Source: Suillus spraguei (Eukaryota; Basidiomycota; Agaricomycetes; Boletales; Suillaceae). From it: 64,000 nucleotides of DNA. This document shows, piece by piece, positions 44,548 to 60,249 of the stretch. Position 1 is the first letter of the stretch; every line of letters begins with the position of its first letter. The position numbers and the translations under genes were made by a program. A model generated the notes under the pieces. It was not told where the DNA came from, ran no database searches, and saw only the letters and a list, made by a program, of their open reading frames with translations. Where the stretch lies: assembly GCA_016800925.1 (NCBI GenBank), contig JABCPU010000007.1, positions 62,001-126,000 of the forward strand, written 5' to 3'.

Positions 44548-46645
44548 TAATCTAGCCACTGCACGTAGAATATAAATATAATACATCAAACAAACCATAG
44601 GCTGTGGTTTTTGAGTCGAAGACAAGCATAGCTATCATAGATGTTGCTCAAAAGTGAAATTGGTTGTTTGTGCACTTGTATTAACTATCCTGCTCAGTGA
44701 GCTACCGTATCAGTACCACCGCTATATAGCGATGCAGCAGACAATTTCACAATATGATCCTCTTCCGCAGGCAAAGTTCCAACAGAGACAAGGTGAAAAA
44801 CATCGGCCCAATACCAGCAGCTTGTGAGAATTAAAAAATCAATGCAAGATAGCAAAACTACGGATGCTCATTACTATCTGATCCTTGATGAACTTGTGAG
44901 GGCATGAACCAACTCTTCGACAGTCTAGTGGCATTGCTTAAAGCCAGTACGTATACTAGGGAACCACTTGGGGACCTATTTTTTTTTGCACGTGTGGCTT
45001 ATGTTTCACGAGGGACAATCGCCCATGCTGAGGTTGAATGATGAACATTGGAGACCTATGTCATCTGCTCGCCCAAGCGACTTGGTTACCTTAGTGATTT
45101 CCTCTTCATCCTGCGATACTCAGCTTTCATCAGAAATGACATCACAGGCACAACAAATACGACAGACTTGCTAGCAATATTTCACCATTCCCGTTTGGTG
45201 ATGCCAAGGATATGTGGTTCTTGTCATCACCATGGCATAGATATATATATAAGATCGCTGTTCACCGAGTCGGCTGGGATCATGATGCGGGGATAATAAT
45301 CTACCAGAGATCTGATCTGGTAGATCGACCACCTACCGCTTAATGTTGTGCATTTGTTCAGGCGTGACCGTAATCGTTGGATACGAGCGAGTCACCCAAT
45401 AAATGTCGTCACCAAATACAATATCGAGGTAAACGTTTATTCCTCTTGTCATTTTCGAAAGATTGGGGCGATCGTCTGTGGCTGTGACGAGACCCGGGAT
45501 TGTGAATAAAATATTGTTGCGGAGACACGGCATTCACTAGCTCTAAGCTGAATAGTATTGATACGCTGCAGGCTCAGCGGCATCAGTTCAGTAGCTTTCG
45601 TCTTCAAAAAGGCGTTGCAGAATGCATCCCAGTCCTATGATCTATTGATTAGTAAATTAAGGCGTGAAAACCGAAACGATTTAGACAAACATCAAGTTCG
45701 CTGTTGAGACAGTCATGAAAAAGAAGACCTAATGGTCACAGCAACCTTCAGTGATGCTTCCAATTGAAACAGCCAAGAACGCCGCAAGTGATATGTTTTT
45801 GAAGTAGAAGTCAAGATTGACAAGAACTTGAACATGCTCTGCCAGATGTTAAGCTATTCAGCCGAAGCGCGCCTAGATCTGTACCTGTACACGTGACGAC
45901 CGCACCATAATAAAAATTGAACCAACCTTCAAATTAGTATCACTACTAGTAGGCTACCATATGGTATGCGCTCTGCCAGAGCTGTGGCTTCCCAAAGAGA
46001 ACGTCTGGACATTAGGGCTCGGTTTGGTTTACAATGATCTACTTCAGGTTCAAGTTCAGGTTGTAAATAGTGAAACCAGTTGAACATACCTTCAATGATA
46101 CGAAGAAACGACCATCTCATCCTTCGATTGGTCTGACTAGGAAAGACTAAATGCCAACCAACCTCGTGGTCCTCCTCAGCATGGTGGTACCAGTGTGCCT
46201 ACCAGGACAGATTTGAAGCTGTATGTTGAGTTCAAAATCAGACCTGTGACACAGCCGGCGCGCCTGTCAAGCCGTGCAAGCGAGGTCTACAAACCAAACA
46301 GCACCTTACTTAAGTTTACATCCTTCCTTCAACTTTCACATTCTCTGTTTGTTCTCTGTGTTGGCTGTTGACGGGCGACCACGCAAAAGTTGAGTCGCTC
46401 GCGTCTCAGTGTACAGTACTGAACGTGAGCCTGCAAGCTGCAATTCTCACCTGAGGCGCTTATCGAACATCTCCAACGCACGACAGAACACGTCTTTCTT
46501 TTCTATCCCTCTTCCGATTCCTTTGATTCATCTACAGTCTCCCAACTTGATACCTTGTTACCCATCGATTTCAGTGTCGTATCGTATCACCACAGTATCA
46601 AAATTATTCCCTCTTGCTGGATACCACTCTACATTGATCAAAACA
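44548..46645. other. 2.1-kb region without a supported gene
   Basis: A minus-strand frame at 45640-45470 reads like an exon (DWDAFCNAFLKTKATELMPL...) after a TAG acceptor, and the neighbouring frame 45533-45333 has a Met and no motif. I could not build a gene from them. The 250 bp before 46646 is the promoter and 5' leader of the GTPase gene; an upstream in-frame Met at 46409 exists but homology starts at 46646. Confidence 0.35.
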
Positions 46646-47481
46646 ATGTCCCCGCCTACGAGTTCGGCATCCTCATCCTCAATTGCTGGCCCTAGTGGTC
46701 AGAACCCGCATCCAATGCTGGAGAACAACGAAGAGAAGAATAGCGTAGTTATCAAAGTTGGGATGGTTGGAGATTCACAGATTGGCAAGACGAGTCTCAT
46801 GGTTAAGTATGTAGAAGGCAGCTTTGATGAGGATTATATCCAGACACTAGGTGAGAACCTGACATATTTTACATTGCGGTATGCCATTCTAATGAGTTGG
46901 GCTGCAGGTGTCAACTTTATGGAGAAAACGATTTCTGTCCGGCGTACGACCATCACGTTCTCAATATGGGATTTGGGTGGCCAACGAGAGTTCGTTAACA
47001 TGCTACCGCTCGTCTGTAATGATGCTGTGGCGATTCTATTCATGTTCGATCTTTCTCGAAAGTCAACACTAAATTCGGTGAAGGAGTGGTACCGCCAGGC
47101 TCGAGGATTCAACAAGGTTTGTTCATATTTCGTAGGATATTGTTCAATGGCATCGCTTATTGCTTTTATCAGACTGCTATACCATTTCTCATTGGTACGA
47201 AATTTGATACGTTCGCGACGTTCCCAAGAGACGAGCAGGAGGAGATTACCAAGCAGGTACGTCCTTACATCATTTTGATGATGTGATCTTGTGACAAATT
47301 TGATTAGGCAAAACGATTTGCTCGTGCGATGCATGCTTCGCTGGTCTTCTGTTCAACATCTGCGTCGATAAACGTTCAAAAAATCTTCAAAATTGTGCTC
47401 GCAAAGGCATTCGATCTCAAATGCGTCATTCCTGAGATTGAGGGCGTTGGAGAACCCATTCTGATATACGTGGATGTGTAA
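46646..47481 (+). CDS. spg1: Septation/mitotic-exit GTPase Spg1/Tem1
   Basis: A Ras-like GTPase read through three introns (donors at about 46851, 47117 and 47256). G1 is GDSQIGKTS, G3 is WDLGGQRE, G4 is GTKFD (the Tem1/Spg1 form of NKxD) and G5 lies in CSTSASINV. The ISVRRTTITFSIWDLGGQ stretch and LSRKSTLNSVKEWYRQARGF are particular to this subfamily. It controls the septation initiation network (mitotic exit network in budding yeast) at spindle poles. It starts MSPPTSSASSSSIAGPSG after an intron-less leader and ends ILIYVDV at TAA 47479. No C-terminal prenylation box, as in known family members. Confidence 0.9.
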
Positions 47482-48588
47482 TGATAGAACATCGACCCAG
47501 GCGACTGATGTTGTGGAACTGGAGGGGGTCTATATTCTGCGGGTACCAGGCGAACAAAGGTGATGTGACGTTCCGTGGTTTTGAAGGAAAGAATGTTTAC
47601 GTCGATGTCAACACAGGCTGTGGCAATGTACTGCATCTTCTCAGGCATTCCATTGTATCATGCCTTGACATACGCAGCTTGCAGGTTCAACGTCCAGAAA
47701 CTGGAAGACTTCAGCCATTCCTTCTTCATCTTCCCTGCTGTCTTTCCTTTTGATCAGTCGTTTTATCTTATCACATCAGTCACCAAAATCACACCACTTC
47801 CCTCCACAATCTCTGGAAATACCCTTGTCATTTATGTTGTCGTTTGCTCTTGTCCTTGGTCATCCACGCAAGTTACCTTGTTTTTGGATCACCCCATTCT
47901 CATTTTCATCCACCTACCTATTTACAGAACCAAACTCACCTGAATGGCTGCCTTCTTACACTCGTTTAAGTCCCGGTATTTCCTGGAGGCAATGCCCTGT
48001 ACTTTTTCTATGCTCAATACACACTCACCATGTCCTAATATTTTTCGTATGGTAATTCGTTATTTAAATCCTCCTGGATGCACCACAGGATAGTTGCAGA
48101 AAGGTAGTTGAAACCCATTACCATTGAAATGGAGCGTCTGATTGCGTCTCTCACTGATTATTTGCAAAGTATATACAGGGACATGAAATTTAGAATTGGA
48201 CTTGAAGACTTCATGATAATCAGAGTTTCACCGACACCACCGGGTGTACCCCTACTTCGTCATGCGTATTCCCTGCCAATGGGCCACGGGTCATGCAGAA
48301 TCGACTCGTGGCATACAGTTTGTCAACTTCACGCCTGTCTGTTTTATACTTTACGGAACACTCTGATCCTCAACTTGTTCTGGAATTGCTAGATAGAATT
48401 AAAAGATACTTTTCAAGTTAGAACTGTATTTTGCGGGTCGATCTATTACATGGCATTACGAGTAATATAGTTATTAGCTTGGCTGTATGAACGTATCGCA
48501 TCGTTGCTGGTTTGTATCGACAAGCCCGAGCGGTAATGTCTCAATCATCATTCATGACTGGAGATACAAGTTTCGCCCAGCTTGATGA
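47482..48588. other. Intergenic, no gene recognised
   Basis: A T- and C-rich stretch (47690-47940) follows the GTPase gene and is probably its 3' UTR. Frames at 47750-48055 and 48108-48392 have no motif. The last ~100 bases before 48589 match the 3' flank of the kinase copies. Confidence 0.45.
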
Positions 48589-50106
48589 TTATGTCGCGAG
48601 CCAAGGATGTCGAAGCAAAGCAGCTGCCGTAGGACGGGTCATCGGTTCCCAGCACAACATGCCACGCAGCAAGTCTACCACAGCCTGACTGTCGTCGTCG
48701 TCCTCACTAGGACCGATTCTTTCCTTCCATGCTGCGTCAAGACCAATTGTGAAGTTGCCTAAAAATACATGTCAGTGATGTAATCGACAACCACAACGTA
48801 ACTATACCATTAGAGTCTTCGAAATGCTTCGAATTCCAATATGGCTTCCACCGCTCTGGCAATGGGCCAATGAGTCTCATCGTCTCATAGATAAGCATGT
48901 TATCGTCGTCACTGCCTCCTACAAGCATCACATCTGCGAATGCTATCTCAAATATCTAGCATGGCGAGAATATGTTATCATTCTACGTCAGTCGGAAGGA
49001 AGAGACCTTACCGTGCAGGCCATCGACCAAACGTCGCTGGGCAAGCCCCATTCATCTTTGACTTGACCGTTGGATAGCTTGTAGAACGTCAGCTCAGGGG
49101 GACGAATGATACGTGGCATGTCTGGATGCTTGAGAGGCCTCCCACTCTGTAATCGAAATGCTAGTATTCGTAAGGGTTAGTTAACCGTTATGGTACCCTG
49201 GAAAGGGTGACAAACCGTTACCGAAATCTATAATCTCCACCATCAGGTTGTCTTTTAGGATCTCTGCGAACGCTTTAGGCATATAATGCGTGGTCTGCGG
49301 TGCCAACACAAGGTACCTCGGAAGAGAATCACTTGGTACTGAGTGATCGTGTGGTAATACAGGAATCAATCTTGGTTCCCCTATGAGTCGATACATTTCA
49401 ATCTCTGTGTATTGGTCGATGCCGGGTATCTTGAAACCAATATTCCCGAAGTGCAAATCTGGACTCATCGCAGCGGTCAGTACTCTTGGAGAATATAAAA
49501 GAACCACTACCGTCCGCTTACCGCCATGTACTACTTCTTCCTGGTGAAGTAAGCTAGTCCCAACATAACCTGACGGCATACACTCGACCATTGCTGATGA
49601 AAGACGGCTTGGGGGACAAGCGAGTATAAGGATCCCAGTACGTCCATCACGAGTACTTGGTGCGTTCCATTGGGACCCTGTATCTGAAAGGAATCACGTA
49701 GTTGAACAATATGTTTAGCGCCGGGATGATCACGAGATCTAGTGCTCAGCCATTGTAAAATAGCGGTTTCTCTGTTGTCGCTTGAAAGATTGGCAATGAC
49801 TATTTTCAGCGTCACGCAGCGACTATGAGGATGTCCCAAGTATGAATCAATCAACAGGTCACAAGATGGGTGGGTTAGAGCTGACTTTTCTACCGTATCT
49901 TTGGCGAGCCAGACCGTTGACATTGATCCCAGCCCTAACTTGTGGAGAATTCGGTACCTTGGGTTATCCCGCGAAGGAAATGTGTCGCCCAAGTACACTG
50001 GGTGATACCCGCCTGGCTTGTAACCCTCTATTTCTTCTGTATCATCCTGGAAACCGAGAAAGTAGAATGGGGGAAATTCATATGGGATATGCGTGGGGTC
50101 GTCCAT
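48589..50106 (-). pseudogene. SRPK-like kinase copy with HGD loop but a 1-base deletion
   Basis: The layout matches the kinase at 22.8 kb: MDDPTHIPYEFPPFYFLGFQ, LGLGSMSTVWLAKD, VTLKIVIA, an HGD-to-LHFGN join across a 54-60-nt intron (canonical catalytic Asp present), IIDFGN, WSMACTIFEIAF, and a C-terminal LLRHPWLAT with TAA at 48589. In the segment before the catalytic loop the DNA reads GCTTAC-TTCACCAGG, where the other copies read GCATACCTTCACCAGG. One C is missing, so the frame ends in TRKK and stop. It is either a pseudogene or a single sequencing error in an active kinase; that deletion is the only break I see. Confidence 0.75.
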
Positions 50107-50921
50107 GGTGGAGTCTGAAGTTTTGAAGGATGGTGGTGGTTATAGTTTCACATGTGGTCTTTGAAAAACAAAACATGTGACATGCAGACATGCAATGGGC
50201 GGCGCGACCCGTCGCTGCGGTGTATAGGCGAAGTTTGCTTGTTGGAATACCAACTATGCAATCGTGTATAAACCTTCCTTCATACAGGTACTTTCCTTAG
50301 TCCTGAACGCAAGAGCACTGTAAGTCCCGGTTCTCCGAGTTACTGAGTCCGTACCTAGGCACTAACACACTCAATTCCTCGACTTGCAACTTCCTGTGTA
50401 GGTTGGATCAAATACTGACTTAATGAAAGTGAGATTTCACCATGCTCGGGACAGAGTGTGAAGAACATCGAACAGTAGTGGAGGATTATAGGGAAGTTTA
50501 CAATTGTCAATTGAATATGTCAGTAGACTGCTATCCGCGGATATCTTGTCAAACGAGTCTGGACTTACTCCTGCGTCAAAGGAAGCCAGAATCCGCGCGC
50601 ACAGCAAAATATTGAAGGGGGATGTAAGTTTTATTGGCATCTGCAAGATTCGTGCTACGGAATCAAATAGCGATGATAGTAATCAAAAATACAGTCATCA
50701 ACTTTTCATGACCAGACGAGTACAAGAGACAGGAAGATTACAGAAAGGAAAATTGACATGCCGTTAAGTTCTACTGATTTGAAAGAAAAGACACAGCACG
50801 AAGCGAAAATGCATGCGAATTTATAAATACACACAAAGCGGACCGGGACGAAAAAGTCTATCCGGAACTCTTTCGAGAGCACGCCAGCGCACTGCAAATA
50901 ATAAATGATCACTGCGGGGGC
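50107..50921. other. Intergenic, no gene recognised
   Basis: The promoter of the minus-strand kinase copy lies at its left end. Frames near 50437-50912 overlap on both strands and show no motif. Confidence 0.4.
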
Positions 50922-53183
<2,262 letters not shown>

Positions 53184-53706
53184 GTTGGGTGTAAGGAAAC
53201 AAGGTTGAATAAAGAGAAACCTATTTGTCCTGTGAGAAGGAATGAGGAGACGTAGTGGGGGCGGTGATGTCGGTCTGGCGACTGTAGTAGCCTATGAGTT
53301 TAGATAAGATGTCATACATAAGCAGAAGTTCAGAATAGCCTACTTCTGATCAATATGATATACATATCAAAATATTAGTGGCATGATATACTAATTTCTC
53401 GATTTCTCCTCTCCACTGTACGCATATAATGTGGTCGCCGTTAGATATCCTCCGTCACAGCATTCACAGTATTAATACTGTTTTTCTCATGACATCCGCT
53501 TGGACCATCATGAAGTTAGCACTGGTTTGGGCGCCACGGCCTACGGGTGCCCATCATAACATTGCCCCACGCCATGAGGTAAGGTGTCTATATATGCTCC
53601 AAGAACTGTCGTAACATCGTAACAGTAAGAGCTCTGGACGTGTTCGTGTGCACACGTGTCTTTCAAATGAAATGACTTTTAAGGCATGTCAACCACTGTG
53701 GATTCT
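53184..53706. other. Upstream region of the AGC kinase gene
   Basis: No gene. The plus-strand frame at 53429-53614 lacks motifs. Confidence 0.45.
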
Positions 53707-55512
53707 CTACACACGACGAATCTTCTGAAAGTAAGACGGTTTTAGCCCAAAGCCTTCTTCCTCACTAATTTTCTCATTTGCTATATGAGACGACTCGAGG
53801 GTATCTGATGATGAGATCTGTCCATCAATGGGCGGGCCATCACGTTTTGAGTCCCTATGTCGCACAACATCAACCAATTCAGGTGACTGTCGTGAAACAA
53901 GCTTCCAGTGAGGAATAACATCAACCTCCGCATGCGCTTTCAGGACTGTTGCAGACTGGCCGTAAGGGTCCTTTTCACTCTGCTGTGGCTTGGCCGTCCA
54001 ATGTTCATAATCCTGCTTGAGCACGTCAAATCCGTCAACGATGTCCGTCATATGGGTGCCGAGTTTCAATAGCTCAACAGCGCCTGCGCACTCAGCCTGA
54101 AACATCCGCAATGCTTGACCGCTAATACCCCTGGTGACGTTCTGAAAAAAAAAATCGGGTCAGAGGAGAAGAGCTGTCTCTTTCTACGCACGTACGTACT
54201 TTTGATCGAATGAATGGATCTACGACAGAAATAGGATAACTCTCCAACATTGTCATCGAATCCACATCCGGACCGAGAAACTTTGACCAACTATTGTGGG
54301 GTTCAGATCGAGGGCATCGGGTGATATTGTCAGGTTCCGTAGCTCCTTCAAAATGTGGAATGCGGGGAAATATGCCTCCCCGCTTGATATCTATCACATG
54401 GCGCGAAAATTGAAATTGAGCCCAGAACCTGAGTAATGAAGTCTGAGCCACAAAATGGAAGGTCCCATGGCTGTCCCTCACCTGAACCATTGCTCTACGA
54501 GGTTGTCCAGGGCATCGATGCGTGGTGCTACCCACGCCGTGGGGTTGTGATATCGTGTGTCGCAAGGTATCTGCTTTGACTTTAGTGACCGCATCCAGAA
54601 TATATGCTCGTTAGATTCCATTGGCTGAAGGCCAGCTTGTAGTTTCGGAGCTAAGTCCCTTGTCTCTTAGACATTAAGGTTCGAACGATCTAGTCGAAAC
54701 AATATAAACTGCACCTGGAGCCATCCAATCGTCATAAGCACTAACGCATAGGAATTGAAAGTTTGAGGTTCTCCAGAAGCAGAGGGTTGATTGAGGGCCC
54801 TTGGACGAGCCCATTTTTTGATGGCGGATATTAGACAACGAAGGCTAGGTACAGCATCGCAATATGTCTTGATAAGGCCAGTATTCATCAATCCCAGCCT
54901 CTCGTTCACATTTATGTCGACCTGAAGCCCAGATGCAGGATCGGTGAGCTTAACTAAAAATCGAGATGGAATGTGAGGAGCCTGAAGCAATCCTGCCAAT
55001 TCGTGGTGACGAACCAATGGGAACCCGGGCCCAGGGAATTGCTTTAACGTCAGTAAAGCCTGCACGTTGCATTATCCAAGCAAGTTTTCTGTCATTTGAT
55101 TAGCTCCGTTGACGTCGACTCGTGAGTGATGCTACCTAGTGTTGTAGATGGCTTCTAAATATCAGCATTATTGATACTTCAGTCATACGAATGAAACATA
55201 CGAGGTAGATGCTTCATGTCCATTGCCGGCGAAAAACCTTGTGGCCACTTGCTATCCTGCCAGCAATCAACACGAACATGAGTGGCCACTTGATTGTTAA
55301 CAACTCACAAGCACGATAAGATCCAGGTCTCCATCTCCTGTTTTTGACAGGTCTTGCATCGCCATATATACTGAGCTTCCATAGGGCTGCACAAAATATC
55401 TCGCCCCAAATTTGCATCGGATGATGTGTCTAACTTTGCGAATTATCTGGTCTCTTGTATTGGTTCCCTCGTCATTCCAACTTGAACTAATGTCGTTGTT
55501 GGTGTTATTCAC
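53707..55512 (-). CDS. Cid1-like terminal nucleotidyltransferase
   Basis: Exons spread over 1.8 kb give a non-canonical poly(A)/poly(U) polymerase. The nucleotidyltransferase motif is PYGSSVYMA...TGDGDLDLIVL (GS then DxD). It is followed by KLTDPASGLQVDINVNERLG (the third carboxylate), CDAVPSLRCLISAIKKWARP, and the PAP/25A-associated region FWAQFQFSRHVIDI and RPPF-like strings. A long acidic, Ser-rich C-terminal part ends FQKIRRV at TAG 53707-53709. Cid1-family enzymes add U or A tails to RNAs. The N-terminus is uncertain: the frame opens at Met 55512, but a TCGTCAG acceptor just upstream makes an extra 5' exon likely. Confidence 0.8.
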
Positions 55513-56209
55513 TAGTGGGAACTCTGACGATAACCAGAATTAATGTGAAAAAGGAAACGGTGAGTTCGTCAGACACACCTATTCTAATGTTCTTGGAATG
55601 GCTGGCCTATCATGAATAGCATGGAGTCAGCCGATGAAGATGCAGATTTGGAAGATAATTACATTTTTGGGGTTACACTTGACCGTCTCACTATTAGGCA
55701 ACAGAAGCGCAGCGGTTGTGTGCACACCACGTGTGAAATGGCTCACACCACACGGTCGACTATGTGTCAAAGGCTTGAGACTAGTCATGATGCCACTGCA
55801 GACAATCCATCCTCGTGCCATCTTCGCGCGCTGGAGATTCCGATGCAAGGCGACACCAGGTACAAATGAATTATGATTCTGTGATGGTGGTCAGGAGGGG
55901 AATGCAGCGGAGACGATCAGTAAACCAACATGGGTACTAATAAACGGACTTTGGACAACCGAGTGATATGACATGCAGGATTTTAACCGATACTGGGTCG
56001 GAATGTTGCGTAGAATCAGTGGTGTCATGTTACACAGATAGTTCTTGCTTTGCACAATGCGTGGAGCCATAGAAGGATTAAAAACTAGCTGCATTGAGCA
56101 ATAAGCATGTGTCTAATGTCAATGTGCATGCATGAAACCGGGTGGATGATGAAAAAGATATAAGCGCTCAGTACATGTTAAAATAAACTTGAACTCAAAA
56201 AATTCCGCG
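55513..56209. other. Intergenic, no gene recognised
   Basis: Likely holds an upstream exon of the nucleotidyltransferase near 55560-55620 (HDRPAIPRTLE-like, unsupported splicing). The paired frames at 55612-55876 have no motif. Confidence 0.4.
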
Positions 56210-56279
56210 TGCATTAAGGGGAATCGAACCCCCGGCGGGTCGATGGCAACGACCCAGGTTACCACTACCCCATTAATGC
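56210..56279 (-). tRNA. tRNA-Gly(GCC), one base short in the T stem
   Basis: On the minus strand GCATTAA/TTAATGC forms the acceptor stem, GGTCG-TTGCCAT-CGACC the anticodon arm (anticodon GCC) and GGTTCGATTCC the B-box. Relative to the copy at 60250 it lacks one C on the 3' side of the T stem (CCCC instead of CCCCC), so the stem is 4 bp plus a G-U at best. It may be a working gene or a recent pseudogene. Confidence 0.85.
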
Positions 56280-56358
56280 GATAGAGCGGTTAATGACGTA
56301 TCTCATTATAATAATAGCACACGATTGCAAGAATTCCACTTTGTTCAGATTGACATTC

Positions 56359-59300
56359 TTAAAACGAAGAAACGGTTTGGCTGTATCCCCCATTACTCCT
56401 AAACTGTGCCACAACCTGCCCACCATAATTCACTATCACATCTCTCTCCCTCCCTGCAACGTTCTGATCGACGGTGAAGGTTGCTGTCGTTGGCCTACCA
56501 TCAGTCCACGCAATGTCGACGGTGATTCCCCCACGTATGCGCGCGCCCTTCAGTTCGCCGGTCGACCACGTGAGAGGCAGAACAGGTAGAAGCGTAACCT
56601 GGAGTGGAATGTTGATGTTCGCAACGTCAGGGGCTTGTAGGAGTGCATTCTATTGTTTTGAATCCAAGGTTCAGCGACAGATTTCCCAGATAAAGTAACT
56701 TGAACATATTACCAAAACAGCGGCAGGATATCCCAAATTTGCATCGATCTGGAAGATTCCATCAGACGTGTACATGGAAAAGAGGTTAGGCGCAAAATTT
56801 CTCTCGATGGTGTGCTGCATTTGGATTAGCATTAGCGGCATGATATACCACCGGCTCTTACAGTAAGTTCTTTGTAAAATTCAGTCTGGTTTGCAAGCTG
56901 CGCCCACGCCGCAGCCCTCCAAACTTTCTCCCATCCTGCATCCGCATCTGGGCCTCTTCCAATGCCTCTATGGAACAGACTGGTTTCCGCAGCGTTCAGA
57001 ATTTGTTCTTTGGTATAACGCGTCGGGGTCCCATCGACCATAAGACCACCTTGTAACTCAGGGGAATAAGATGCTATCGCATAACCGGGGTATAACTAAT
57101 GAAAGTTGTAAGCTCGAGATGATAGCTGTAAAAACAAGGGCTTACACCAATCAGATGACTAAGATGTCTGTGAGTGTCGTCTGGCATGTCCATATCGACT
57201 TTCCACTCTGAATACAACATTAATATATCATTGATACACAAAGGACAAGATAACAACCTTGCAGTTGACCCCACCGCCCGATACGCAGCCCTTTGTCCAT
57301 CTGCTGCCGTTTTGAAATAACCGCTGTGCATCCCATGAGCAAAGGCAGCACGAAAGGTAAATGTTTTCCCACCATCTAGAAATGCAGTGTCCGTGTCACC
57401 GGCTACCTCGAAACCGTTCTCAATTATATTGAAGAGCTGCCATATCAGCTGCTGAGCATGCGCGCAACCTGTCATAATGGTCAGAAATTTGCAAATTTTT
57501 CAGAGTCCAGCTGACCGAAAGTAATGGGGACCTGCTCTGGTGAATTGCAAGGTGCAGTAACAAGGGTTGAGTCGTTGAAATGCAAGTCCTCGATGAGCTT
57601 CTCCAGATGAAAGCTAGCAACAGACTAAACAAAATTTAGCTAAACATGGCTTTTAAAAGACCCATAGTGGAGCACCTTGACTAGTGGCCATCCTTGCGTC
57701 TTCCACCATTGTATATCATTGGTGTGGTCAAAATGATCCCATGCATGTATCATCTATGATGGAATTGACTGGGCCCGCTGCAGACCCAACGGGGAATACG
57801 TACCATCCAAGCATTAGATTCTTGGGACATAAACATAGGCGTTCATTCAGTAAGAAAACTAAGAAGAGCCATTGTACCTGGATAATTGGCCCACTGAGCA
57901 GAGTTCCCACCAAGTTTCATACCAGTATGGCCGAAGATCTGTTGGAAATGTTTATGCACTGAATTATAGAACAAGTCTTTCGCAAACGCACATTCATTTC
58001 ACCGTGTGTCACAAATCCTTTGCTAATGTTATACAGAACTTGAGCAGTGTACGCGCCGCGAGGTCCCCACGTATTCTGCAGAAAACAAGGGGTCAGCTTT
58101 AGCCAAGTGTCAGGTATAACAGCATGCTGATTACCTCAATGTAGTCAAAGAGTGACCGAGTCACATCCAGATTAGACATTTCGGCAGCCCAATAGTTCAT
58201 TTGGATGTTGATGTTTGAATCTAGACGTGAAAGAAGAATACCTTCTTCTATGGAAGCGAGGTACTTACGATAATCTGTTATTAGGGGGTCAGAATTGTGG
58301 TTAACCTATGCATTAAATCAGTCACCAGCGCCCCAAGGGTTCGAATACCCATCAGCCCATAATCCCTGTAAATTTGCAGGCAGGGTGCCTCTAGCACTGC
58401 TCGCTAGGAGGTATCTTCCATAGTTGAACAGAACCCATTCCAAGTAAGCGTCCCCAACAGAAGTCCGGTAACTAGCAAGAATTTGATCAGTGGGGGTATG
58501 GAGATCCGGAGTTTGTCCTAAGGAAAGCGAGAAAGGGGAAACGAGGGAGGTATAGTCTTCAATATGCTCATTCAACATATCAGCGTAAGATGTACGATTA
58601 GCGGACGAAAGTAACGTGACAAGATTGTGGTGCGGATCTGGTCCTTGAAAGGAGTAGTTGGCAGCTGCGTTTCCGGAAGCCATGTCGTAGTTCGTTCCTC
58701 CGACCCAGTTGATCCATACCTCAGATGCACCAAGGACGGTCAAAGTAGCATTAGGTGGGGATGCCCCAGATACAGCAGAACACGAGATCAACCCGCCAGG
58801 TGCCTGCGCCTGCGCGAGAATCTCATAAAGCATACCCGGGATGGAGACGTAGTTCCTAATACTCAGTGTTCTCTCATCCAAGCAGGTAACATTCGGAGCT
58901 GGGAGGCCATCGATTCCGGCAACAGTGTAGGCGTAAGTCACAGCTGGTAGGACATGAGAGGTTGTGCTGTTCAGGTATTGTACACATGCTTGAAGAGGGT
59001 GAGAGCAAAAAGATTCCCTGAGTATAGTGGTCAGACAGCCCCTCGACACAGGTAAGGAAGGACAAACCGGAGAAAAGTAGTCCTCTCATCAGACCAGGTA
59101 GTACGAGACACCGCTTCATCCAGGTCCAACCACCTTGCATACTTCGAAACAGAGCCAGTTGAATCCAATGTTGCGACCAAGTGTCCCGCGCTGGCGTATG
59201 AACCTTTGGAAAATGCGCGAATCACCATTGAAATCAGTGAGTATAGATAGTAGGTGCAAGAATTTAATCAAGAAAACAATGTGTCCACCTACCATATGTG

Positions 59301-59939
59301 TCACCAGGTGTCATGATCTCGTCGATGTCTCCATGGCAGAATGAGGAGAGCTGCGCAATTACACCAAAAAATTGAAGACATACTGTCAATTTTCCCTGTA
59401 GGACTAGAAAAGATAGCTTCACGAATGTTTTGCATTTTCCCGGCTATTTTGGACCGCTGGAAAGGTAAGTGATTGCCCCCATTGTACGACTGTGTGAAGG
59501 ATAAGTACGTTGGTCTGAAGGCCGTTAAAGTGTAACACGCACAGGATCCTGGAAGGGACCTCCCGACCATAAAGACTCGATGTTGAGTTGTGTGACCTCT
59601 TGGCTAGTACCACCAGGTAACATAGCTATGAATTTTTGGATATCATTTGGCGATCACAGTGACTATGAGCAAGCATTACTCACCACCCAAGTACCCATTG
59701 CCGATGGGTAAAAATTCTTTAACCCATATCGTTCCAGGTGCGGTATACCAGAGACCATTACCAGAACTCGGAAAGCCAGGAGGCGCAGAAGGCATCAAGG
59801 AGACATACGTCACAATACCCAAAGCGCTCAATAAGTGTTCTCGGACTGATTCAGAGTATGGGAGGATTCCATGGAGAGTCGTAGAAACTTGGAAGAGACA
59901 GGCCCAGAGGGAGTTTCCAAGGACCTGAAATACCTCCAT
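56359..59939 (-). CDS. GH95 alpha-L-fucosidase, secreted
   Basis: Many exons give a glycoside hydrolase family 95 protein. Landmarks run in order: [110 protein letters not shown], a PCNSPEQVP segment in the region where I recall the catalytic Glu of this family, and a beta-sandwich tail ending YSQTVSSF at TAA 56359. It removes alpha-1,2-fucose from glycans or plant xyloglucan. A hydrophobic stretch ([18 protein letters not shown]) looks like the signal peptide core, but the first Met taken here (59939) is 30-40 residues upstream, so the true first exon is not settled. It is flanked by two inverted tRNA-Gly genes. Confidence 0.85.
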
Positions 59940-60249
59940 ATTTGCTGGTCACCTCTAAACTTGCGAAGTGAATGAACAGCTACTAGTGCCACTGGCAGAT
60001 TCCGAGTCTTCCAGATTTCCAGATTTCCTGCAGATAGGAAAGCTAGAGGGCAGGCAATGCACTTGCCAGTGAGACTGTGGGTAAGCACTAGAAGCAGAGG
60101 ACTCTTTTGGAAGGTGCGACTAGGAAAATTATCTATTTGTGGGGCCCCTACAGGGTTGGAGATCTATAGTATGTGAAAAGTGTAGCTCACATTAATCTGC
60201 TATTTTTAGCCGCATCCATCATAGATGGATCACGAGGCAAATTCGTATC
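59940..60249. other. Upstream region of the GH95 gene
   Basis: Probably includes the real first exon and promoter of the fucosidase gene. No further feature is supported. Confidence 0.35.
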
